Shown here one piece after another: positions 44,401 through 52,676 of a stretch of DNA of 64,000 nucleotides. The stretch covers positions 186,001 through 250,000 of the forward strand of contig JABLUY010000012.1 in the NCBI GenBank assembly GCA_013306675.1. Direction: 5' to 3'. This stretch comes from Thraustochytrium sp. TN22 (lineage: Eukaryota; Sar; Bigyra; Thraustochytrida; Thraustochytriidae). The first letter of the stretch is position 1. Every line of letters begins with the position of its first letter. Made by a program: the position numbers and the translations under genes. The notes below the pieces were generated by a model. That model saw only the letters and a program-made list of their open reading frames with translations, had not been told where the DNA came from and ran no database searches.

Positions 44401-46507
44401 GCCCTCTGGCGTGGTCTCGCCGGCCACCTCGGTCCTAGCGCCGCCCATGCTCGCTGTGGATTCCTTAGGCGGCTCCTCTGCCCACCTGAGCGACATCGAG
44501 GTGCCTTCAGACCCCATGGTGCTCAAGATTGAGCACGAGGATCCGGCCGTCGTGGAGCGTCGCGAGATCAAGGCACGCATGTTTGAGCAGCTCACCGCTA
44601 AGGAAGGCCAGGCGTCCTCCGGTGTTCGCGCCACGCCCAGCTCGTACGCCCATTTCGCACAGGAGCAACGACGGAACAAGTTGCAGGGCAAGTCGCCCAA
44701 GAAGGCTGACATTGAGCCCTCCTGGTTTTTGCGCGACGAGCTTGGCTTCGGCTCCAACGCGCGCCTTCGTGACCGCAAGCGCAAGAAATTGCTGTCGCTC
44801 ACTCAGTTCAAGCGCAAGTTCGCGGCCAAGGGCCTGCTCGAGGAGGCCATGCTGCAGCAGCAGTTGCACGCGCAGGCCTCCTGGGTGGGTGAGGAGGATC
44901 TAGGCGAGGATGACTTCACAACAGCAATGCGCAGGCCTAGCACGGCACCGGCGCCGACCAATGGTCCCACGCCCGGCGTCGCGGATCTCTGGGCCCAGTG
45001 CAACGGGGCCTACATGCGCACGATTGACAGCATGCTAGCCGGGACGGCGCCCTCTCCGCGCCACCTCGAGCCCATGCAGCAGCCGAAGCGGCCGTCCACG
45101 ACCGAGGGCGGTCTCCTCGGCCGCTCCGACGGCGGAGCGGAGACGCCTGTCTCGCCCTCGCCTTCTCTGCCCGCGCCCTCGCTCGCGACGCTCGAGCCTC
45201 CCGCCTCGGACGCCTCGCACGCCTCGCACGCCTCGCACGCCTCGCGCGCCTCGCGCGCCTCGAGCGTCTCGCACGGTCCGCACGCCTTGAACGGCCTGGA
45301 CGCCTCCTTGGGCTCGTTCAACATGAAGCGCCGCCCCAGCACGGCCGGAAACAACGTGCACCTGGACAAGAACTGGAGGCGCCGCAGCACGGCCGTCATG
45401 CAGCGCTTCGAGATTGCCACCGGCACCTCAGACAAGCCGCTCAGCTCGCGCCCGCCGCTCTCGGCTGCCTCGCCCAAGTCGACCGGCGGTGGCCCGGGCT
45501 GGTCCTCCTTCAAACTTCCGCGCCAACGATCCGCCACCTCGGAGTCACTCGATCCCGCCGCCTTGGCCGCATCCTCCTCGCCCTGGTCGTCCTTTCCGCC
45601 CAAGAGGTTTTCGAGCGCCGTGGACCAGACCGCCGACACGCAGTCCAACGCGGCCTCACCGAAGAAGACGCGCCGCCGCAGGTCACTCGTGGAGCGCCAA
45701 AATGACTTCGCCGCGCCGGGCTCAAGCCCTGAGCAGCGTCTGCGCAGGGCATCCTCAAGCATGCGCATGGACTCGCGGCGCACGACGACCTGCGCACCAG
45801 GTGTCACGCCCAGCGTGCGCTTCGGCCCATACCACGAAACACACGTGCGCGGCTTTGTGGAGATGTTCAAGGAGCTCGACCCGGACCACAGCGGGTCCAT
45901 CGACATGCAAGAGTTCTACACCAACCCCGACCTGCGCAAGTCGCCCATCGCCGCGTCTCTGGGCAGTATCTTCGAGACCATGGACGAGAACGCGGATGCC
46001 TGCATTAATCTAGAAGAGTTCCTCGCCTGCTTCTTGCCCATGGCGCAGGCTTCGGACATTACCGACATGGTGCGCCACTTTGAGCGCCTCGGCAAGGTAA
46101 ACAGCCCGAGCGAGAAGAAGGTCGCGCGCGCTGCTGAGCTCTCCGAGGATGCCTTGCGCGAGATCGATGACCTCTTCGACGCGCTGGATGAGAACCGGGA
46201 TGGCTGCCTGCAGATTGACGAGCTGCAACACGTCCTACGCGAGAACAACCTTATCGAGGACGACGAGCTTCGGACCATCGCAGACAAGTACTCGTCCCTT
46301 GGCAATGGCTCCCTGTCAAAGTTCGACTTCATCGAGCTGTGCCGCGAGTACTTCTCCTACAACTCAGACAAGCTCATCCGCGAGATCCTCTCATTCAACC
46401 AGGCCAACAAGAAGAAGGATGGCCTGCGCCAGCGCCTTTCCGTCCTGGAGGCGCAAATCGAGGGCTCCGCACAGCTGCCTAATGAAGACGACCGCCGCCC
46501 GGCTTGA
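41495..46507 (+). CDS. EF-hand/WD40 repeat protein, WDR49/WDR64-like
   Basis: The protein is 1670 aa, with ATG at 41495 in a strong context. EF-hand region at the N-terminus: ANGDEGLNLEQFVKVILEF and EIDRNGNGNVEWAELTSFW. Then a long double WD40 array follows (to about residue 820), for example SNATNKVYTAGSSSRIQVW, LISVARDRAILVH, LIATGSADSTVALWNFEF and CVLTSSLDRSVKLHAL. The middle (about 850-1440) is disordered and Ser/Pro-rich, with short His-Ala-Ser repeats. The C-terminus has three more EF-hands: DPDHSGSIDMQEF, DENADACINLEEF and DENRDGCLQIDEL. EF-hands before a WD40 array are typical of the WDR49/WDR64/EFCAB8 family, which is linked to cilia and testis in animals. The extra C-terminal EF-hands are unusual. 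It is probably a calcium-responsive axonemal scaffold, by inference. It is convergent with FAM221, 90 bp apart. Confidence 0.8.
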   Translation: MEELANLPAEELENLRQRFLANGDEGLNLEQFVKVILEFLKRNNDRSDEGDERDDHELVSSMCETFEEIDRNGNGNVEWAELTSFWVDKGFVATRRFVEPLRFRYQEDMQFRDRYSRGSRINRLKFLPSLGKIASFEKESLKLKIFDAQLRPCGEADVGEALRRLRDGGRRKDELRDCVVVPRRNILVILSSDLSLTFWDAASLRFNQYAFSKTPQTCMAYSNATNKVYTAGSSSRIQVWAPEKGIRVDSIQTRHREPISDMLIVGKAVVTCSLDRTIQIHEVPSGRHRATLRGHKLSVKQMVYSERQAILLTAGMEPDVLGWDLVLHKQVVRLTGHRATIIGVQLLVGKAPGKLDRAITVDAMGNFRIWDFQRSHTGLAVCLQVFQRKIRNFHGKSKDRGSREGQKPLLSGQQRWTLDDFQPSAFCVTEPSCDVIAATSKMCRFTSGGHKNMDNLPNGALYNSVSLSFITITGNDVQIWDGRTGHVAEDMFNIDPSELTTLLLDDRERKFIVGTASGQVSVHSYMNGVKMKATEFAHAADVTGVAYVGREKILISVARDRAILVHDEWPEDECAPFLRSTSSAHEADITCVAYSEPFSLIATGSADSTVALWNFEFLKIETLLHGHSADIVALSFVGSYPILVSGDAAGVVLISLIHPSSAKGRCLHRFENWNDIEAFGSGYFYDGSEASKRQRIAVTALAVHQESATGRWLLVLGDELGVVKSLDLSAFLRAHGLQERPESTFPHRRTGYNARRRLRRDFGFALDHQGHQQRELARAEVAAASSASDLLPQLAAFKAHSGGINSIHIVDAPLCVLTSSLDRSVKLHALQEQTQEPETNDGTGSQQDGLMGMLNMSDEDKEAIINGEKPSPPWLFDVEPSVRRLETCRNEQAAVVLEQLEASRAADLARALAADAQGQRQKRFALARARLSVIQSKDRALQTMASRAGSPEPSGRPSVMGSVTSPATGPSGVVSPATSVLAPPMLAVDSLGGSSAHLSDIEVPSDPMVLKIEHEDPAVVERREIKARMFEQLTAKEGQASSGVRATPSSYAHFAQEQRRNKLQGKSPKKADIEPSWFLRDELGFGSNARLRDRKRKKLLSLTQFKRKFAAKGLLEEAMLQQQLHAQASWVGEEDLGEDDFTTAMRRPSTAPAPTNGPTPGVADLWAQCNGAYMRTIDSMLAGTAPSPRHLEPMQQPKRPSTTEGGLLGRSDGGAETPVSPSPSLPAPSLATLEPPASDASHASHASHASRASRASSVSHGPHALNGLDASLGSFNMKRRPSTAGNNVHLDKNWRRRSTAVMQRFEIATGTSDKPLSSRPPLSAASPKSTGGGPGWSSFKLPRQRSATSESLDPAALAASSSPWSSFPPKRFSSAVDQTADTQSNAASPKKTRRRRSLVERQNDFAAPGSSPEQRLRRASSSMRMDSRRTTTCAPGVTPSVRFGPYHETHVRGFVEMFKELDPDHSGSIDMQEFYTNPDLRKSPIAASLGSIFETMDENADACINLEEFLACFLPMAQASDITDMVRHFERLGKVNSPSEKKVARAAELSEDALREIDDLFDALDENRDGCLQIDELQHVLRENNLIEDDELRTIADKYSSLGNGSLSKFDFIELCREYFSYNSDKLIREILSFNQANKKKDGLRQRLSVLEAQIEGSAQLPNEDDRRPA

Positions 46508-46597
46508 AAAATCGAATGACCATTTTTCATTACCTCTCCGGCCCGCGGGGCCTGCCCATGGCGGGCCCACCAGCTTAGCTTCTATTTAGGCTAGAAA

Positions 46598-47356
46598 TCA
46601 CCGACCGCCAAGCATGAGCGGTTCTGCGAGGAGATCCGTGCGCTTGACGTCGTCTCCCCCCACGGCGAGCTCACGCACCATCTCTTCAAGCGTCTTGACC
46701 CGCCTCATCTCGATGCGTTGTGTATGTGCGGACCAAGGATGGTTGCAGTTGCACACCCACGGGCTGAAGAACTTGCTGCACTGACATGAGGCACGCTTGC
46801 AGCTATGTGTCCGCGGGTCGTGATCCACGTGCTTGTGCTTGCAGCTGCAGCGCAGAATCCAAGCGCCCTCAGCGACCACGAAGAAGAAGTTTGGACACGT
46901 GCAGGTGCCGCTGCAGCATTGGAAGCGGGTGCGGGCCCCCATCCCGGTCGCCTGGTGGTCCTTGAGCCGATGCCCGCAAAGGCAGCGGCTCTGCTCCCGT
47001 ACGGGCACGCACTCGCGCTCGCACCCGCCGCAGGACCACACGACGGTTGGTTTCATCTTGGGCTCGCCTCGATGGTGCTCTCCCGCTGGTGCTCGCGGCC
47101 TGCGCACCATCGCGGTCGGCTTGCGAATTTGCGGTTTGCAAGCGAGCTCGCTCTTGTCAGTGTCGCTTGTATGCCGTTTGTTCTCGTCCGCAATGCGAGA
47201 GCTCTCCGCATCGGCAAAGACGCGCGTGGCGCCCAGCTTGACGCCTGCAGCAGCACGACTTGGCGCGCCGTCCGTTGGGGTCTTGCGTTGGCGCTGTCGC
47301 GCCTTGAGTAGCTTGAGCTTCGCCTGCGCTGTGCCGAGCTCTTGTTGGTTTTCCAT
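46598..47356 (-). CDS. FAM221 family Cys/His-rich protein
   Basis: The protein is 252 aa with ATG at 47356 (MENQQELG). After a basic, disordered N-terminus, the second half is dense in Cys/His. It includes CGGCERECV, CLCGHRLKDHQ, FQCCSGTCTCPNFFFV, LRCSCKHKHVDHD, CQCSKFFSPWVCNCNHPWSAH. The CxCxHxxxxH rhythm and the C-terminal CNCNHPWSAH followed by a helix match FAM221A/B. The biochemical role of this family is unknown. Animal members are expressed in ciliated or sperm cells. Metal binding is expected from the residues. Confidence 0.8.
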   Translation of the reverse strand: MENQQELGTAQAKLKLLKARQRQRKTPTDGAPSRAAAGVKLGATRVFADAESSRIADENKRHTSDTDKSELACKPQIRKPTAMVRRPRAPAGEHHRGEPKMKPTVVWSCGGCERECVPVREQSRCLCGHRLKDHQATGMGARTRFQCCSGTCTCPNFFFVVAEGAWILRCSCKHKHVDHDPRTHSCKRASCQCSKFFSPWVCNCNHPWSAHTQRIEMRRVKTLEEMVRELAVGGDDVKRTDLLAEPLMLGGR

Positions 47357-47990
47357 GGGCTAAGCTGAGTTGAGCTGAGTCGCGATGAGCCGGGCTAAGT
47401 TTTGCGACGCTGCGCTGCGCTGCGCTGAGCTGCGCTGCGCTGCGCTGCGCTGCGCTGCGCTGCGCTGCGCTGCGCTGCGCTGCGCTGAGCTGAGCTGAGC
47501 TGACGGACGGACTGCCAGCGCAAGCAGCTGGAGCTCCCACGCAGGCTGCGCACGCGCTACGTCTCGCCCTCACGCAGATTGTTCACGCTCTGGGTCCCTT
47601 TCTCACGCAGGCTGCGCGCGCTCTGGGTCTCACTCACTCCCAGTCAGACGGCCACAGACAAGCTGGAGAACAGCCGACCCTGGAGTTGCTATATCCCGGT
47701 CCATGTGCGCGCGAAACGGGCAAGTCTCCAGGACCGAGCCTTTCGTCGCTTTTCGTCGCCTTTCGTCGCCTTTCGAAGCCTTTCGAAGCCTTTCGAAGCC
47801 GGCGTCCCGAGTCTCCACGGCGCGAGACCGCTAGCTAGCGGGTTGGCGTATAGCAGCAGTAGCCATAGCAGCAGCAGCCGAGGCGGCGGTGGCGGCGGCG
47901 GCGGCGGTGGTGGCGGCGGCGGCGGCAGTGGCGTCGGCGGCAGCAGCGGCAGCAGTGCTTTGCAGAGTCGTTCCTGGTCGCGGGGCCGCC
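47357..47990. promoter_or_regulatory. Divergent region between FAM221 and the WDR54-like gene, repeat-filled
   Basis: 634 bp carry a GCTGC/GCTGA pentamer array (47408-47503), 10-bp CCTTTCGTCG/CCTTTCGAAG units (about 47748-47805) and a GGC run (about 47880-47940). Both promoters should lie here. No other gene was seen. Confidence 0.45.
47408..47503. repeat. GCTGC pentanucleotide array
   Basis: About nineteen 5-base units, mostly GCTGC with GCTGA variants at intervals and at the right end. It lies 50-150 bp upstream of the FAM221 ATG. Confidence 0.85.
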
Positions 47991-49028
47991 ATGGTGTCGG
48001 CGCCGCTCAAGCCGGCGACGGAGACGCGGGTAGGTGGCCTTCTAGTCCTGCTTCGCGCGCAGGTGCTCAGTGACTGACAGGGTTCGACCTTGCGGCAGGA
48101 GCTCACGCTGGGCGGGTCACCCTCGTACAGGTTCAACAACCTGTCCATGAACGCGGACGGCCTCGTGGCGTACGTGGACAGGTCGCACATTCGCATCGAG
48201 AATGCTGAAAAGGGGACCGGCAAGCTGGTCCCAGTGGCCTCCGCCAAGATCGTGCAGCAGCTTCGCTTCGTGGTGATTGACAGCGTCGAGTACTTGGCGG
48301 TCGCCTCGGATATTGGTCTCCATCTCTTCGACGGCGCTGCACACCAGGTGCTCGCGTACTTGCCGCTGGAGAGCATTCGCGAGCAGGGCGGTACCATCAG
48401 GGACCCGGAGCGAACCGAGTACTGCTGCGGGCTTGCCGGAATTCCAGACCAGCCCATGGCGCTTGTGGGCACCTCTGGTGGTGCTCTGGCGCTCGTGCAC
48501 TTCGACGCGCGCAAGCAGAAGCTGAGCCTGGAGCAGGTGGAGTGTCAGCACCGGCGACCGCTCACCTCCATCGCCAGCTCGCTCACTTACGTGGCTTCTG
48601 CGGACGATGGCGGCCACTTGGCTGTGTGGAGCGGCACGGATCTGAACCTGCGGTGCGGGTTCCCCGGCATTGGCGTCCCGTGCTCGGGTGTGGCCGTGCG
48701 CGCCGACACGGTTGTTGCCGCCTTCGTGAGCGGAATCGTGCGCGTGTACAGCGTCTCGCGGGGCGGCCTTGAGATGGAGATTGACGCGCATTGCCGCGCG
48801 CTCAACTCCCTGGCGATGCACCCGACCTGCGATGCCTTCGCGACCTGCGGCGAGGACGGCTTCGTCAACGTCTGGCAGCTGCCTCACCGGCGCGCCAACG
48901 ACCTCGCGCTCGTGTCTTCGGACCACTTCAAGGACAAGATTCTCGTCGGCGTGGCCTTCAGTGCCGAGGCCTCTAGCAAGATGGCGACTGTCGCCTATGA
49001 CGCCGGCGTTCTGATGATGCGAAGCTAA
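47991..49028 (+). CDS. WD40 repeat protein, WDR54-like, two exons
   Basis: Exon 1 is 47991-48029 (MVSAPLKPATETR). It is followed by a GTAGGT donor. The acceptor is either at 48098 (exon 2 from 48099, ELTLGG) or at 48080 (adds GSTLRQ); both are phase 0. The first choice gives 322 aa. The body is one WD40-type propeller without strong WD dipeptides. Landmarks are YLAVASDIGLHLFDG, YVASADDGGHLAVWSG, VPCSGVAVRADTVVAAFVSG and ALNSLAMHPTCDAFATCGEDG then FVNVWQL. Size and the C-terminal AxAxxGEDGFVxVW then DxF...G pattern resemble WDR54. The assignment is tentative and no enzymatic role is expected. Confidence 0.65.
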
Positions 49029-49227
49029 GTAAGCTATTGAGCGAGCTCTTTGCAGCAGTGAGGGCTCCGAGTCAGCTGCCCTGACTCGTTTGGCCCGCAA
49101 CGGACGTCACAGCCGCAAATATCCGGCTCCATCGTGGCGGTGCATGGCGCGCGACAACGCTTGGCTCCGAGATGTCACGTATATCCAGGAGACGCCGTGC
49201 TCTGGCAAGGTGCGAAGGAATTGCAGA

Positions 49228-49239
49228 GGGGGGGGGGGG
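49228..49239. repeat. Poly-G run of 12
   Basis: An uninterrupted G12 tract in the convergent 3' space between the WDR54-like gene and the next minus-strand gene. Confidence 0.8.
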
Positions 49240-49267
49240 AGAGTGAGTTACAGCAGAAGACTACTTA

Positions 49268-50290
49268 CTACCTTGCTGGAGCCGTCCGGATGAGCAGATT
49301 GCGGTCCGTGGACGCGCCACCGTCAGAGCGTAGCGATGCGTGGGAGAGACCTGTGCGCGGCGCGAGCTTGGGTCTGAACTCGGAGAGATGCATGGGTCCT
49401 TGGCGCGAGGCCTGCTCCGTGGCCGGCCCAAGCACCCATGACTGCGGCACCCTTCGGGTGGTCGGCCTGCGCTGGTGATGCGCGTCCTGAGCGCGCTGCG
49501 TGGCGGCGAAGAGCTGCTTGTCGCGCTCCCAGTCGCGGCCTGCCGCGGACTGCACGCGCCGCGGGCGATCGTGCTCCACACGCAAATCGCGCAGCCCGCG
49601 TAAGATCTTCGGGCCGCTCAAGCAAACTTGAGACGTGACGCGCGCCATCTCGCGCAGGTCGTCGCGCTCTGCAGAGGCCCGGCTCGTGCGCACGAGCGAC
49701 ATCAGTTCTAGCTCCTGCAAGTCCGCGGCGCGTTCGCCAGTCGTGTAGAGGTTCTGCTGCTGCTCGCGCGCTCGCTGGTGGCTCCGCGCGACTGCCGGCA
49801 CGGCGTCAGGGTCGTGCAAGGCTGTCGCGGAGCGCGTGTGGCGCGTCCACGCAAAGTGTGGGTCGCTCTCGGCCTTTTCAGTCATGCTCGAGAGCAGCCC
49901 TTCGTAGTACGCTTCCACGGCGTCGGGCGCGGGCAGCAGGAGGCTTTGCTGCCGCGCGCCGCGCCTGGTCTGCGACTCTCGCCATTGCTGCTCGCGCCTG
50001 GCCTTGGCCTGCTGCGCGTGCCTCCCGTTCACCCTCGGCTTGGCGCTGGCCGGCACCGCCCGCTTCGCCTTCCTCAGTCTCTCCACGGCGCGCCTGCGCT
50101 CCTCCGACAGCTCCGGCGCCGTCCTCGCCCTGCGCACACTTGCCTCTGCTGCCGCGCCCGGCCGCCACATGGCCTCCAGCCCGCGCCTCGCCTTCCCGTC
50201 CACCTCCCCGTCCTGCAGCTCCTCCTCCTCCTCTTCCTCCTCCTCTTCCGCGAGCCGGCGTGCACGCGCTCCGCAGCCGCCCAATGGCAT
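49268..50290 (-). CDS. Hypothetical 340-aa charged helical protein
   Basis: ATG at 50290 (MPLGGCGAR). A polyglutamate run near residues 15-24 is followed by Arg/Gln/Ala-rich helices (ERRRAVERLRKAKRA, QQAKARREQQWRESQTRR). The centre and C-terminal part contain SDPHFAWTRHTRSATALHDPD, ERAADLQELELMSLVR and basic segments. No membrane span, signal or catalytic motif was found. Its composition resembles coiled-coil or axonemal accessory proteins, which is only a hint. The neighbouring plus-strand gene starts 286 bp away, so the two share a divergent promoter region. Confidence 0.65.
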   Translation of the reverse strand: MPLGGCGARARRLAEEEEEEEEEELQDGEVDGKARRGLEAMWRPGAAAEASVRRARTAPELSEERRRAVERLRKAKRAVPASAKPRVNGRHAQQAKARREQQWRESQTRRGARQQSLLLPAPDAVEAYYEGLLSSMTEKAESDPHFAWTRHTRSATALHDPDAVPAVARSHQRAREQQQNLYTTGERAADLQELELMSLVRTSRASAERDDLREMARVTSQVCLSGPKILRGLRDLRVEHDRPRRVQSAAGRDWERDKQLFAATQRAQDAHHQRRPTTRRVPQSWVLGPATEQASRQGPMHLSEFRPKLAPRTGLSHASLRSDGGASTDRNLLIRTAPAR

Positions 50291-50575
50291 GAACTTACTG
50301 TTAGCCTCGCTGTCAGCCTGCTTGCTCCCCGCCGTGGCCGCTCTTCCCTCTCCTTAGACTCCTCCTCCTCGTTGATTCATTCCGCAGCCTCGCTCCGCAG
50401 TCCAGTGCAGCGTGCATTGTGCTGGGGCGCGCGCGTAACGGGACGGAGCGTCGCTCGCGCGCGAGCGCGCGCTGCCGCGTCCCGGCCTCTGCCGCAAACT
50501 CGCCTCGCGCCGGAGCGGCGGCGCGCGCGCGGCGGCGGCGCGGGCGCGCGGGCGCGGGCGCAGGCGCGCGGGCGC

Positions 50576-51319
50576 ATGGCGGAGGCCGCGGACGAGGCCG
50601 CCTCGCGCGCCGCCTGGCGCGCGCTGGCGCTGGCGGCGGAGGCGCGGCGGGCGGCGGCGGCGGGCGCCGGGCCGGCGCGGACGACGGCGGCGGCGGACGG
50701 CGGCGGCGCCGAGGAGGACGCGCAGGAGCGGGAGCGCGGGCGGGAGGGCAGGGAGGAGGAGGAGAAGAAGAAGAAGGAGAAGAAGCGCAAGTCGGTGTCG
50801 TTCAAGGAGGAGCCGGACGTGTTCAGGCCGACGGTGCAGGAGGGGCCCGAGGAGCACCTGTGCAGGGTGCTGGGCTTCGCGGGCGAGGAGCAGCTGCGGA
50901 TCAAGAGCAGCGAGCTGGCGCCCATGCACGCGTTTCTGGAGCGCAGCGCGCGCGCCATGGGGTTCATGCGCATCTTTCTGGAGGGCGCCAAGTTCACGGA
51001 GGAGGACGCGCACCGATGGCGACGCTTCGGCGAGGAGGACAGCGTCACGGCAGAGGACGTCAACCAAAGCCTGCCGCGCACATTGGACGGCTTCAGCTTT
51101 GCGCCGGCGCATCTGCGCCGGCTATCGGAGGTCTGGGTCGCGCTGCCTGCGCATGACTTTCAGGAGGATGGGACGAGTTGCATGTGTTCCACCTGCCTGG
51201 AGGTGCAAACCTCGTGGTGCAGCCGCTGCGAGGCCTGCCCGACGTGCGCCGCCGGCAACACTGACGCGGCGATCTGCGACCTGGCCATTGGAGATGGCGT
51301 CCGCCCCGGTGAGCAGTGA
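50576..51319 (+). CDS. Hypothetical 247-aa protein with PP1-docking-like motif and Cys-rich tail
   Basis: ATG at 50576 (MAEAADEAA). The same frame is open far upstream only because it runs antisense to the neighbouring gene. An Ala-rich helix is followed by a Glu/Lys coiled stretch. KRKSVSFKEEPDVF follows, containing K-S-V-S-F, a match to the RVxF motif that docks proteins on protein phosphatase 1. A conserved-looking middle (HLCRVLGFAGEEQLRIKSSE, AMGFMRIFLEGAKF) precedes a Cys cluster, CMCSTCLEVQTSWCSRC then CPTC, which probably binds zinc. Its family is not recognised. The PP1 link is a short-motif inference and could be chance. Confidence 0.65.
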   Translation: MAEAADEAASRAAWRALALAAEARRAAAAGAGPARTTAAADGGGAEEDAQERERGREGREEEEKKKKEKKRKSVSFKEEPDVFRPTVQEGPEEHLCRVLGFAGEEQLRIKSSELAPMHAFLERSARAMGFMRIFLEGAKFTEEDAHRWRRFGEEDSVTAEDVNQSLPRTLDGFSFAPAHLRRLSEVWVALPAHDFQEDGTSCMCSTCLEVQTSWCSRCEACPTCAAGNTDAAICDLAIGDGVRPGEQ

Positions 51320-52676
51320 GCAAGCTCCGAGTTGGCGGTGATTTTATTGACAAGAGTGCGCCCGCGCGCATCTGTGCTCTGGGCGCTTGCCAGGGATCCT
51401 TGCGTCTTTTGTGCGCCTACTTTTGACTGATAGAGATAGGAAAAAAGCGAAAGCGAGAGCGCGAGATCGAGGGCAGAAAAGCAGCAAGAACAAGCAAAAA
51501 AACTCGATGAGCCGAGGTGCGTGACTGCGCGCACTGCAGCATGGCCGACCCATGGCGATGCTTATCGCGGCGCTCGAGCATGCCAAAATTACGACGAGCC
51601 GAGGCGCGTGACTGCACTGCAGGCTATCCAGGTCGAGCAATGTCGTCGACCCATGGCGATGCTTGTCGCGGCGCTCGAGCAAGCCAAAAATACGACGAGC
51701 CGAGGCGCGTGACTGCACTGCAGGCTTTCCGGGTCGAGCAATGTCGTCGACGGTCCACCCATGGCGATGCTTGTCGACCCATGGCGATGCTTGTCGCGAC
51801 GCTAGTAGCTAGCGACTCGACTCATCCCCGGGACAGGCCGCTTGCCTCATCACCTTGCGGCCGTCACTCTGACCGTCGCCTCCAGGCTTGCTTTTCTTAT
51901 TTGCTTCCTTGGGTCACCGTCGAGCCATCGCACATCTCTGGCCCCGGCATTGAGCCTCCCCACGATGGCTGGACAAATGCCACCAGCCTGGGCCTCTCTG
52001 AGGAGCCTGAGAACGAGCAGCGCTAGCTAGCCAGCTACCAAATAGCAGGCACGGGCCAGGTCCCAGTGCTCTGGCTTGCTCTTGCTTGCGTTGCACGAAA
52101 GCTGCAGCTCTTAAACGGAGCGAGTTTCGCCAGATTCAACGCCCGCGGCCAGCAGGCACCTGCCATCGCCGCGAATCACGCCAATTGCGCAGGCCGGCCG
52201 GCCTGGGGCGCATGGTGCTGGTACCCGTACCACCGCAAAACGGCCAAGTCCGCAATTCGCGCTCTCCGTGGGCAGATTTGGGGAACCAACCAAGACCAGC
52301 GACCGGGCGCGAGCGTGCGCGAGCGGCACAAACATAGAGTGAGAGGGACAAGTTGGCCCGAAAGAACGCGGCGCACTGGAGTGTAGGTGTAGAGTCAGCG
52401 AGGCAAGTGCGAAATGCGAGGCAAAGCCGAGCCACATGTTGCTGGTCGCAAATTGTCCGACTCTGCCACGCTCACAGTCTGAGAGGAGAGAGGAGAGGGG
52501 GAGGGAGAGAGAAAAGCCTGGGTCAGCACAGCTTATGGTGGCTGCGCTCGTAACAAGAAGGCAAGCCCTGCTAGCAGGAAGCTGCATGGCGGGACGAGCA
52601 TCTCCAGCCATCGCCAGCCGTACCGAACCCGCATGAGACGGCATGGTGAGGCGAGCAAGCAAAGGAGAAACGCAGC
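51320..52676. other. 1.35-kb intergenic region with tandem repeats
   Basis: A tandem array occupies 51505-51805. The rest shows no gene, RNA or motif-bearing frame. Purine-rich AGAGGAGAG sequence lies near 52480-52510. Confidence 0.5.
51505..51805. repeat. About 100-bp tandem repeat
   Basis: Copies of CATGGCGATGCTTGTCGCGG begin at 51551, 51652, 51760 and 51780, giving periods of 101, 108 and 20 bp. Each full unit also carries ACGACGAGCCGAGGCGCGTG and GGTCGAGCAATGTCGTCGAC. A partial unit precedes the first and the last is truncated. Confidence 0.85.
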
